Shown here: positions 34,916 to 42,673 of the stretch, in pieces
How positions within the stretch are numbered: position 1 is the first letter of the stretch
How the letters are laid out: every line of letters begins with the position of its first letter
The notes under the pieces: generated by a model
What the model saw: only the letters and a program-made list of their open reading frames with translations
Databases searched by the model: none
What the model was told of the DNA's origin: nothing
Source: Streptomyces sp. NBC_01262
GTDB taxonomy: Bacteria; Actinomycetota; Actinomycetes; Streptomycetales; Streptomycetaceae
DNA length: 64,000 bases
Assembly: GCF_036226365.1 (NCBI RefSeq)
Contig: NZ_CP108462.1
Location: 6,153,501 to 6,217,500, forward strand
Direction: 5' to 3'
Translations under genes and position numbers: made by a program

Positions 34916-36097
34916 TCACCCACATCGGGACAAACTATCCTCATCGGCGGTCGTGCCCCGGTATGTCGCAGAGGGAGATGCGGAAGCGGTGGACGGGGTT
35001 CCACTCTTCGTGGCGATCGCCACGTCGCCGTCCTGGCGCAGCGTCGTGAACAGCTCGTCCGCCTCCGGCTGCGTCAACTCGTCGCGGTTGCGGTCGTGTA
35101 CGTAGGGCTCGCGCGGCACGGTCAGGAAGCGCACCTGGTCGGAGGGCGTGCTCTGCAGGCTCCTCGCGAAGTCGTAGAGCTCGCCGAGGGTGTCCAGCCC
35201 CGGGTCGGCGGTCAGCGAGGAAGTCGCCGCGTCCAGCAGCGGATAGAGCTTGACCGGGTTCAGCAGCACCCCCGAACTGGTGACCTTCCGCACGAGGGAG
35301 GCCAGGAACTCCTGCTGACGGTCCATCCGCTGGGTGTCGCTGCCGTCGCCGATGCCGTGCCGGGCGCGTACGTAGCCGAGGGCCTGCTCGCCGTGCAGCA
35401 CCTGGCGGCCGGCCGCCAGGTCGAGGTGGGCGTCCTGGTCGTGCACCGCGCGCGGGACGCAGACCTCGACGCCGTCCACGGCGTCCACCATCTTCTTGAA
35501 GCCGGTGAAATCCACTATCAGGTGGTGGTCCACGCGGATTCCGGTCAGGTCCTCGACCGTACGGATCGTGCAGGCCGCGCCGCCGAACTCGAAGGCCCAG
35601 TTGAACTGGGCGAACTGCGCCCGGCTGGTGCCGCCGCCCGCGCGGTGGCAGGCGGGGATGTCGACCATCAGGTCGCGCGGGATGCTGACGCCGGTCGCGC
35701 TGGAGCGGTTCGCCGACAGGTGCAGCAGGATCACGGTGTCCGAGCGCTGGGTGCCGGTGTCCTTGCCGTACTTGCCGTTGCCGTCACCGCGGTTGTCGGT
35801 GCCGATCAGCAGGACGTTCTCCGCTGTGCCGGAGCCCGTGGCGGAGGCGGTGGCGGGGGCCGGACGCTGCGACTGGACGCGGTTGAGCTCGCGGGTGGTG
35901 GCGGTGTCCGTGCGGATGTTGCCGTCGAGGTGCCGGTAGAGATACCAGGCGGCTGCGGCGCCGGTCAGGACGGCGAAGGCCAGGCACGAGGCGGCGATGC
36001 GCATCAGGCGTCGCCGCCGCCCGGAGGACCGGGGCGCCGGGCGCGCGCCCGGCTCTTCCCCCGGCTGTCCTCCAGGCTCTTCCCCTGGCATCGTCAC
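34916..36097 (-). CDS. LCP-family protein 7 (short form)
   Basis: A 393-residue LCP protein with a Pro/Glu/Gly/Arg-rich cytoplasmic start, one transmembrane helix (about 32-52) and an LCP domain (about 90-290; NVLLIGTDNRGDG, SIPRDLMVDIP, EQALGYVRARH). There is no LytR_C domain. GTG at 36097 with GGGGAG six bases upstream; ATG 36091 is an alternative. It is the first of four same-strand LCP genes (7, 6, 5, 4). Confidence 0.91.
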   Translation of the reverse strand: MTMPGEEPGGQPGEEPGARPAPRSSGRRRRLMRIAASCLAFAVLTGAAAAWYLYRHLDGNIRTDTATTRELNRVQSQRPAPATASATGSGTAENVLLIGTDNRGDGNGKYGKDTGTQRSDTVILLHLSANRSSATGVSIPRDLMVDIPACHRAGGGTSRAQFAQFNWAFEFGGAACTIRTVEDLTGIRVDHHLIVDFTGFKKMVDAVDGVEVCVPRAVHDQDAHLDLAAGRQVLHGEQALGYVRARHGIGDGSDTQRMDRQQEFLASLVRKVTSSGVLLNPVKLYPLLDAATSSLTADPGLDTLGELYDFARSLQSTPSDQVRFLTVPREPYVHDRNRDELTQPEADELFTTLRQDGDVAIATKSGTPSTASASPSATYRGTTADEDSLSRCG

Positions 36098-36220
36098 GTC
36101 CGCTCCCCGTCCCGATCATGCGATAACCGGTCCTCCCGCTTGAACAGACGACCGGATCAGGCATCAGGTTGTGCGACGCTGTGCGTTTTCGCGGGTGAGG
36201 CGCGCGGTGCGGTGCGACGG

Positions 36221-36985
36221 CTACTCAGCCGTGTGGGTGACCCGCTCGCTCTCCTGTCGCTTCGTCAGGCCCTCGGGCGGCAGCCGGTCCAGGTGACGGC
36301 ACAGCACCACCGAGCCATTGGCCGCCAGCGGCGCCAGCAGCCCGGCGGCCAGCCCGTCCCAGCCGTCGAACGGCAGGCCCGACAGCAGCCGTGAGCCGGA
36401 CTCCAGCCCGAGCGCCGCGGCCGAGGCCCGCGCCCGTTCCACCACCTCGGCGCCGGTCAGCTTCTCGCCGCCGGGCAGTTCGAGGGCGTACGCCTCCGGG
36501 GTGACGGGCGCGTACGGCGCGAAGCGGTCGCCCTGGGTCGGCACCTCGACCGCGTAGTCCGCGAAGCCCTGTGGCGGCTGCGGGAAGCGGCCGCCCAGCG
36601 GGCGCAGCGCGAGGGCGACCCGCTCGCCGCGGCACGCGCGTGCGGCGTCCAGGGTCTGCGGGTCCGGGCCGCTCACGACGAGGTCGGCGGAGGCCGGGTC
36701 GCCGCCGGGTACGGCGATCACGCCGGTGGCGAAGCAGGCCTGCAGCCAGACGGCGGTCTGCCAGTGCGCGGGCAGCAGGAGGGCGAGCCGGTCACCCGGC
36801 TGGGCGTCCAGGTCGCCCTGGATGAGGTTGGCGGTCTTGGCCACCCAGTTGGCGAAGGTGGCCACGGACAGCTCGACGCGCTCGCCGGTCGCGTCGTCGT
36901 AGAAGGTGATCAGCGGGCGGGCGGGCTCCCCGAGCACGTAATCCAGCAGGCCGGCGGGGGTACGGGCAGTCGACGTCACCGGCAC
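36221..36985 (-). CDS. TIGR03089-family protein, truncated AMP-binding fold
   Basis: A 254-residue protein resembling the N-terminal part of acyl-adenylate-forming enzymes (VELSVATFANWVAKTANLIQ, GDRLALLLPAHWQTAVWLQACFATGVIAVP). It lacks the AMP-binding P-loop and the C-terminal lid. This short architecture is typical of the TIGR03089 family in actinobacteria, so it is not a damaged gene. Enzymatic activity as an adenylate-former is doubtful. The start is GTG at 36985. Confidence 0.85.
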   Translation of the reverse strand: MPVTSTARTPAGLLDYVLGEPARPLITFYDDATGERVELSVATFANWVAKTANLIQGDLDAQPGDRLALLLPAHWQTAVWLQACFATGVIAVPGGDPASADLVVSGPDPQTLDAARACRGERVALALRPLGGRFPQPPQGFADYAVEVPTQGDRFAPYAPVTPEAYALELPGGEKLTGAEVVERARASAAALGLESGSRLLSGLPFDGWDGLAAGLLAPLAANGSVVLCRHLDRLPPEGLTKRQESERVTHTAE

Positions 36986-37026
36986 AGGCTACCGGCGGCC
37001 GCGGGGGCGGCAGGGGAGGGGCCGAT

Positions 37027-37077
37027 CTGAGGGAGCGACAGGTCTGGAGGAGCGACAGGTCTGAGGGAGCGACAGGG
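37027..37077. repeat. 17-bp tandem repeat, three copies
   Basis: Three head-to-tail copies of CTGAGGGAGCGACAGGT. Copy 2 differs by one transposed base pair position (CTGGAGGAGC), and copy 3 ends in G. The repeat lies 58 bp upstream of the amidase start, in its likely promoter region. Confidence 0.85.
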
Positions 37078-37135
37078 CGACTGTCCGTCAGATCCCCGGC
37101 TGCGCATCTTTAAGGCTTATGCAACTGTTTTTCCT

Positions 37136-38482
37136 ATGCGCGCTCTTCTCGCCTCCGCCGTCGGTGTCGCCTGTATGACCGCCCTCGCCGTCCCGCTCAC
37201 CACGCACACCTTCTCCTCCGGGACCTCCGCCGCCGCGCCTCCGGCGGCAGAGCCCCGGTCGGCCGCGAGCGGCGGCGCCACCTGGACGCTCCCGCTGGCC
37301 CCGTCCGCCCGCTCGGCCGTCCGGGCCGTCGACGCCCCGGCGGTCAAGCCCTTCTCCCTGCTGGGCGTCACCTGGGACAACGCCGCCGCCGAACTCGACG
37401 GCACCGTCCAGGTCCGTACCCGCTCCGCGCGCACCGGCGCCTGGTCGGGCTGGCAGGACGTCGAGGCCCACACCGACGACACCCCCGACGCCGGATCGCC
37501 CGAGCGGACCGCCCCCGGCGTCCGCGGCGCCACCGCCCCCCTGTGGGTCGGCCCCTCCGACGGCGTCCAGGTCCGCGTCCTCCCCGGCGCCGACCGGGCC
37601 CGTCTCCCCACCGGGCTGCGGCTGGACATGGTCGACCCCGGCGACGGTCCGGCCGGCGGCGGCTACGACGACCACGACGGCTATGACGACTACGACGACG
37701 GCGACGACTACGACGAGGACGAACTGCCGGACGACCTCACCGGCGAGATGACAGCCGCCGACCAGCCCTCCGACGAGGCCCCCACCGAGGTCGACGAACC
37801 GGACGGGCCGGCCGAGCCCCCGGTCCTCCCCCCGGTGAGCAAGGAGGAGGAGACCGCCGAGACCGGCCGGGGCCCGTACATCGGCGCCCGCCCGAGGATC
37901 ATCACCCGCTCCGGCTGGGGCGCGAACGAGAAGCTGCGCGAGCGCAAGTTCGTCTACACCAAGACCGTGAAGGTGGTCTTCGTCCACCACAGCGCCACCG
38001 GCAACAACTACGACTGCGACGATGCCGAGGCCGTCGTCCGCAGCATCTACCGCTTCCACGTGAAGAGCAGCCATTGGCGTGACATCGGCTACAACTTCCT
38101 CGTCGACAAGTGCGGAAACATCTACGAGGGTCGCGCCGGCGGGGTGACCAAGGCGGTCTACGGGGCCCACACCCTCGGCTTCAACAGCAGCAGCATGGGC
38201 GTCGCCGTCCTCGGCACCTACAGCACCGACCAGCCCTCCGCGGCCGCCCTGCGCGCGGTCTCCCAGCTCAGCGCCTGGAAACTCGGCCTCTTCGGACGCA
38301 ACCCCGAGGGCACCGCGACCCTCCTTTCTGGTGGCAGCAACAAATACCGCAAGGGCGTGAGGGTCAAGTTCAAGGTCATCTCCGGTCACCGTGACGGATT
38401 CCGTACCGAGTGCCCGGGGGACGAGCTCTACGACGACCTCGGCAAGACCCGCAACTCGGCCGCGGATCTGCAGGGCCGCTGA
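37136..38482 (+). CDS. Secreted PGRP-type N-acetylmuramoyl-L-alanine amidase
   Basis: A 448-residue protein with a signal peptide (about 1-27), an N-terminal beta-rich domain, a striking Asp/Tyr-rich acidic linker (about 180-205), a Glu/Pro-rich stretch, and a C-terminal amidase_2/PGRP domain (about 255-430). Zinc ligands are His284 or His285 in VFVHHSAT, His345 in YGAHTLGFN and Cys426 in RTECPG. The YNFLVDKCGNIYEGR segment is diagnostic. It would cleave the stem peptide from MurNAc in the cell wall. ATG at 37136 lies in an AT-rich spot (CTGTTTTTCCT before it) without a clear ribosome binding site, so the transcript may be leaderless. Confidence 0.93.
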   Translation: MRALLASAVGVACMTALAVPLTTHTFSSGTSAAAPPAAEPRSAASGGATWTLPLAPSARSAVRAVDAPAVKPFSLLGVTWDNAAAELDGTVQVRTRSARTGAWSGWQDVEAHTDDTPDAGSPERTAPGVRGATAPLWVGPSDGVQVRVLPGADRARLPTGLRLDMVDPGDGPAGGGYDDHDGYDDYDDGDDYDEDELPDDLTGEMTAADQPSDEAPTEVDEPDGPAEPPVLPPVSKEEETAETGRGPYIGARPRIITRSGWGANEKLRERKFVYTKTVKVVFVHHSATGNNYDCDDAEAVVRSIYRFHVKSSHWRDIGYNFLVDKCGNIYEGRAGGVTKAVYGAHTLGFNSSSMGVAVLGTYSTDQPSAAALRAVSQLSAWKLGLFGRNPEGTATLLSGGSNKYRKGVRVKFKVISGHRDGFRTECPGDELYDDLGKTRNSAADLQGR

Positions 38483-38589
38483 TCGCCGATGTGAGCCGGT
38501 GCGATCCGAGCCCGTCCGATCTGCATAAGATTGACGCCGCCTGCCCCACGGCGGCAGGGCCGACCACCGCAGGAAGAGAGACAACGCAG

Positions 38590-39672
38590 GTGACCGAAGC
38601 GATCCTCCTGGTCGGCGGCAAGGGCACACGGCTACGGCCGCTCACGGTCAACACCCCCAAGCCGATGGTCCCGGCCGCCGGGGTGCCCTTCCTCACCCAC
38701 CAGCTCGCCCGCGCCCGCGCCGCCGGCGTCGACCACGTGGTCCTCGCCACCTCCTACCTCGCCGAGGTCTTTGAGCCCCACTTCGGCGACGGCTCCGCGC
38801 TCGGCCTGCGGCTGGAGTACGTCACCGAGAAGGAACCGCTGGGCACCGGCGGCGCCATCCGCAACGTCGCGGACCGCCTGGACTCCGCCCCCGGCGACCC
38901 GGTGCTCATCTTCAACGGCGACATACTCACCGGCCTGGACATCGCCGCCCTGGTGGCCACCCATCGCTCGGCCCGCGCCGATGTCTCCCTCCACCTCACC
39001 CGCGTAGCCGACCCCCGGGCCTTCGGCCTGGTCCCCACGGACGACGACGGCCGGGTCACCGCCTTCCTCGAAAAGCCCGAGAGCCCCGAGGACATCGTCA
39101 CCGACCAGATCAACGCCGGCGCGTACTGCTTCAACCGCTCCGTCATCGACACCATCCCGGCCGGCCGCCCGGTCTCCGTCGAGCGCGAGACCTTCCCCGG
39201 CCTCCTCTCCGACGGCGCCCACCTCCAGGGCATGGTCGACTCCACCTACTGGCTCGACCTCGGCACCCCCCAGGCCTTCGTCCGCGGCTCCGCCGACCTC
39301 GTCCTCGGCCGCGCCCCCTCCCCGGCCGTCCCCGGCCGCCACGGCGACTCCCTCGTCCTGGCCGGCGCCCACGTCGCCGACGACGCCAAGCTCACCGGCG
39401 GCACCGCCGTCTCGGCCGGCGCCGTGGTCGGCTCCGGCGCCCGCGTGGACGGCAGCACGATCCTGGCCGGCGCCGTCATCGAGCCGGGAGCCGTGGTCAC
39501 CTCCTCCCTGGTCGGCGCGGGCGCGGTCATCGGCGCCCGTACGGTCCTGGAGGGCGCCGTCATCGGCGACGGCGCGCGCGTCGGCGCCGACAACGAACTG
39601 CGGCACGGCGTACGGGTGTGGTGCGGCGCGGTGATCGCGGACGGCGCGGTGAGGTTCTCGTCGGACCAGTAG
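38590..39672 (+). CDS. NDP-sugar pyrophosphorylase (mannose-1-phosphate guanylyltransferase-like)
   Basis: A 360-residue nucleotidyltransferase: N-terminal catalytic domain with LLVGGKGTRLRPLT (normally AGGxGTRLRPLT), PKPMVP, FNGDILTGLD and LEKPE; C-terminal left-handed beta-helix with hexapeptide repeats (about 245-350). It makes a nucleotide-activated sugar, most likely GDP-mannose or a dTDP/UDP sugar, for wall glycans. GTG at 38590 follows AGGAAGAGAG. A Val-Gly replaces Ala-Gly in the nucleotide-binding loop. The sugar and nucleotide cannot be fixed from sequence. Confidence 0.9.
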   Translation: MTEAILLVGGKGTRLRPLTVNTPKPMVPAAGVPFLTHQLARARAAGVDHVVLATSYLAEVFEPHFGDGSALGLRLEYVTEKEPLGTGGAIRNVADRLDSAPGDPVLIFNGDILTGLDIAALVATHRSARADVSLHLTRVADPRAFGLVPTDDDGRVTAFLEKPESPEDIVTDQINAGAYCFNRSVIDTIPAGRPVSVERETFPGLLSDGAHLQGMVDSTYWLDLGTPQAFVRGSADLVLGRAPSPAVPGRHGDSLVLAGAHVADDAKLTGGTAVSAGAVVGSGARVDGSTILAGAVIEPGAVVTSSLVGAGAVIGARTVLEGAVIGDGARVGADNELRHGVRVWCGAVIADGAVRFSSDQ

Positions 39673-39702
39673 GAGAGAGGCCGGCCGCGTAGGCTCGGCG
39701 AC

Positions 39703-40689
39703 GTGCACCCGGAGCAGCCCCGCCTAACCTCTACGCCCACGGCGACCGCCACCGCGGCCGCCGTACCGGCGCAGACGCGCGGGCAGATACGCCGGTGGAC
39801 CCCCGACGGCCCCCTCAACCTGGGCCTCATCCTGGGCCCGCTGCGCAGGGGTCCCGCCGACCCCGCCTTCCGCGTCACCCCCGACGGCGCGATCTGGCGC
39901 GCCTCCCGCACCCCGGCGGGCCCCGGCACCATCCGCGTCGCGGCGGTATCGGGGGGAACGGTCGAAGCCGAAGCCTGGGGCCCCGGCGGCGACTGGCTCC
40001 TGGACGGGCTCCCGGCCCTGCTCGGCGCCGACGACGACCCGGCGGCCTTCACCGCCCGCCACCGCGTCGTCCACGAGGCGAACCGCCGCAACCCGGGCCT
40101 GCGTCTGACCCGCACCCGCCTCGTCCTGGAATCCCTGATCCCGGCGATCCTGGAACAGAAGGTCACCTCCGACGAGGCCTACCGCGCCTGGCGCCTTCTC
40201 CTGCGACGCCACGGCGAACCGGCCCCCGGTCCCCTCGCCGACCGCATGCACGTCGCCCCCGACCCCCGCGCCTGGGCCCTCATCCCCTCCTGGGAATGGC
40301 ACCGCGCCGGCGTCGACAACAAACGCGCCTCCACCGCGATGCGCGCCGTCCGCCACGCCCGCCGCCTCGAAGAGGCCGTCACCCTGCCCCCCGCCGACGC
40401 CCTCGCCCGCCTCCAGCTCATCCCCGGCATCGGCCCCTGGACGGCGGCTGAAACCCTCCAGCGCGCCACCGGCGACCCCGACGCCGTAACCGTCGGCGAC
40501 CTCCACCTCCCCAACATCGTCGGCTACGCCCTCACCGGCGCCCACCGCTCCACCGACGCCGAGATGCTCGACCTCCTCACCCCCTACGCGGGCCAGCGCC
40601 ACCGCGCCGCCCGCCTCATCCTCCTCGCCGGCCGCAGGCCCCCGCGCCGCGCACCGCGCATGACGCCGGGGAACATCGCGGCGCTGTGA
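39703..40689 (+). CDS. HhH-GPD DNA glycosylase (AlkA-like)
   Basis: A 328-residue DNA-3-methyladenine glycosylase-type protein. An N-terminal beta domain precedes the helix-hairpin-helix LIPGIGPWTAAETLQRATGDPDAVTVGD, whose final Asp is the catalytic residue. It removes alkylated bases from DNA. GTG at 39703 lies seven bases after TAGGCT, which fits a leaderless transcript; there is no ribosome binding site. Confidence 0.9.
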   Translation: MHPEQPRLTSTPTATATAAAVPAQTRGQIRRWTPDGPLNLGLILGPLRRGPADPAFRVTPDGAIWRASRTPAGPGTIRVAAVSGGTVEAEAWGPGGDWLLDGLPALLGADDDPAAFTARHRVVHEANRRNPGLRLTRTRLVLESLIPAILEQKVTSDEAYRAWRLLLRRHGEPAPGPLADRMHVAPDPRAWALIPSWEWHRAGVDNKRASTAMRAVRHARRLEEAVTLPPADALARLQLIPGIGPWTAAETLQRATGDPDAVTVGDLHLPNIVGYALTGAHRSTDAEMLDLLTPYAGQRHRAARLILLAGRRPPRRAPRMTPGNIAAL

Positions 40690-40700
40690 TCGTCTATCCG

Positions 40701-41732
40701 CTATCCGCCGAGTGCGCTCAGGTGGTGACGGCTGCGCGCGGTGGTCGTCACCTCCGACAGGAACGCCGCAGCGCGGTCGGAGGTGCCGGGCAGCAGCCAC
40801 GACTGGACGGAGTCGTGGAGGACGATCTCGACGCCGGTGCCTTCGAGCACCGTGGGGAGGGTGTGGACGACGGTCGACGGGAAGCTGACGACCGTACGGG
40901 CCACGGGGCCGGACCGCAGAGCGAGTTCCAGCGGGAGCGCGGGAGAGACGATCTCCAGGCCTGACGCCGCGGCGATGCGGGCGAGCTTGGCCGGGTCCTC
41001 GCGGCGGTGGGCGAGGTAGCGGCCGACGCCGTACGCGCCGGCGAGGGCGGCGACTTCGGCGACGTAACGCTCTACGGAGACCAGTCCGGTCTCCGCGAGC
41101 GAGGTGCCGACCAGGTCGACGCCCGGCAGGACCTGCGGGGGTCCGTAACTGCTCCGGATCCAGGTGTAGCCGTTGACCGAGGCGACGCCGCCGGGAGGCA
41201 GACGCAGGTCGGTGGCGAGGGAGGAGAAGACCTCAAGGCGCCGGCCGTGCCCGGGGGTGAGCCGGTGGGCGGCGCGCACCGCGGCGCGCGGGGCCCGGCC
41301 GGTGCGGTGCCACCGTACGAGCGGGGCGCCCGCGAGCAGTTGGGCCGACAGCTCCAGAGTGGCCGTGCCGTCGTCGACGAGTACGACGTCCTGGGCGCGG
41401 GACAGCGGCAGCAGGCGCTGGATGAGGCCGGAGAAGGGGTCGCCGATGACCAGTCGCCCGGCCCTGGCCAGCTTCGGCGCCAGGGCGGCGACGGAGCGGG
41501 CCAGGGAGACCGGGCTACGGCGTATGTCATGCACGCTCACGCCGACGCCCTCTGCACGACGGGCAATGGACACCATGGCGTCGAGCTGACGCCGCGTGGA
41601 GCCGTCGAGAGGAAGGAGGACCGCGACGTCGAGGCTGCCGGGGTCGGCCATGCCACGGCGCTCCCCGAGCACCCACTCCAGCAGGTTCAGCAACTGGGCG
41701 GGGCTCTCCACCAGCGCGAGCGTGCGGCTCAT
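40701..41732 (-). CDS. Putative sialyltransferase/polysialyltransferase-like protein
   Basis: A 343-residue protein with no signal peptide. Its two-lobed layout (N-terminal LALVESPAQLLNLLEW, middle VVLVDDGTATLELSAQL, later HRREDPAKLARIAA and VVSFPSTVVHTLPTVL) resembles bacterial alpha-2,8-polysialyltransferase or GT52-type sialyltransferases, in which a conserved HxR/HRRE segment and a SxxST segment contact CMP-sialate. It is the last gene of a four-gene operon with NeuB and NeuA and overlaps neuB by four bases. The enzyme class is inferred from fold-level resemblance and strongly from context. Confidence 0.62.
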   Translation of the reverse strand: MSRTLALVESPAQLLNLLEWVLGERRGMADPGSLDVAVLLPLDGSTRRQLDAMVSIARRAEGVGVSVHDIRRSPVSLARSVAALAPKLARAGRLVIGDPFSGLIQRLLPLSRAQDVVLVDDGTATLELSAQLLAGAPLVRWHRTGRAPRAAVRAAHRLTPGHGRRLEVFSSLATDLRLPPGGVASVNGYTWIRSSYGPPQVLPGVDLVGTSLAETGLVSVERYVAEVAALAGAYGVGRYLAHRREDPAKLARIAAASGLEIVSPALPLELALRSGPVARTVVSFPSTVVHTLPTVLEGTGVEIVLHDSVQSWLLPGTSDRAAAFLSEVTTTARSRHHLSALGG

Positions 41733-42673
41733 GACGCGATGGCCATTGCTGCGGCTTCGGCGGCTTCCTGTTCGGCGATGACGCCGGGGACGCGGCGGAG
41801 CTTCTTCATCGGGCCGAGCTCGCCGTCGTAGACCTTCTTGACGCCGTCGCCGAGCGCCTGCTCGATGATCCGGATGTCACGGACCAGACGGCCCAGGCCC
41901 TGCGGCTCGACGGAAGCGGCCTGGTCGGAGCCCCAGTTGGCGCGGTCCAGGGTGATGTGGCGCTCGACGAAGACCGCGCCCAGGGCGACGGCGGCCAGCG
42001 TGGTCTGCAGGCCGATCTCGTGGCCGGAGTAGCCGACCGGCACGTTGGGGAACTCGCCCTGCAGGGTGTTGACCATGCGCAGGTTGAGCTCTTCGTGCTT
42101 GGCCGGGTAGGTGGACGTGGCGTGGCACAGGATGATGTTGTCGCTGCCCAGGACCTCGACCGCGTGGCGGATCTGGCGGGGCGTCGACATGCCGGTGGAC
42201 AGGATGACGGTCTTGCCGGTGGCGCGCAGGGCACGCAGCAGCTCGTCGTCGGTCAGGGAGGCCGAGGCGACCTTGTGGACTCTGATGTTCTCGAACTTCT
42301 CCAGGAACTCCACCGCCGGGACGTCCCACGGGGACGCGAACCAGTCGATGCCCTTCTTGACGCAGTACTCGTCGATCGCCCGGTAGCCGTCCTCGTCGAA
42401 CTCCACCTTGTGGCGGTAGTCGATGTAGGTCATGCGGCCCCACGGGGTGTCCCGCTCGATGTCCCACTGGTCACGCGGGGTGCAGACCTCGGGGGTGCGC
42501 TTCTGGAACTTCACGGCGTCCGCGCCGGCCTCGACGGCGGCGTCGATCAGCGCGAAGGCGTCCTCCAGGCTGCCGTTGTGGTTGATGCCGATCTCACCGG
42601 TGACGTAGACGGGGTGGCCGGGGCCGACCAGACGGTCGCCGATCCTGCGGGCTCGTATGGGGGAGGAAGTCAT
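41729..42673 (-). CDS. neuB: N-acetylneuraminate synthase family protein (NeuB)
   Basis: A 314-residue TIM-barrel synthase: GEIGINHNGS near residue 27, DAVKFQKR, a FASPWD segment, GMSTPRQIRHA, and VGYSGHEIG. It condenses phosphoenolpyruvate with a mannose-type sugar to make a nonulosonic acid (Neu5Ac, Kdn or relative). It ends soon after KKLRRVPG, where the C-terminal antifreeze-like (SAF) domain begins in E. coli NeuB (346 residues), so that domain is absent. ATG 42673 follows GGAGGAAG-type bases on the minus strand and overlaps the neuA stop by four bases. Confidence 0.9.
   Translation of the reverse strand: MTSSPIRARRIGDRLVGPGHPVYVTGEIGINHNGSLEDAFALIDAAVEAGADAVKFQKRTPEVCTPRDQWDIERDTPWGRMTYIDYRHKVEFDEDGYRAIDEYCVKKGIDWFASPWDVPAVEFLEKFENIRVHKVASASLTDDELLRALRATGKTVILSTGMSTPRQIRHAVEVLGSDNIILCHATSTYPAKHEELNLRMVNTLQGEFPNVPVGYSGHEIGLQTTLAAVALGAVFVERHITLDRANWGSDQAASVEPQGLGRLVRDIRIIEQALGDGVKKVYDGELGPMKKLRRVPGVIAEQEAAEAAAMAIAS

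Noticed and set aside
32880..35105. A 741-residue plus-strand frame opposite LCP genes 5-7
   Set aside because: It crosses several genes and has no motif; the minus-strand LCP proteins explain the coding signal.
36221..36985. Truncated acyl-CoA synthetase pseudogene
   Set aside because: The short form without P-loop and lid is the normal architecture of the TIGR03089 family, and the frame is intact.
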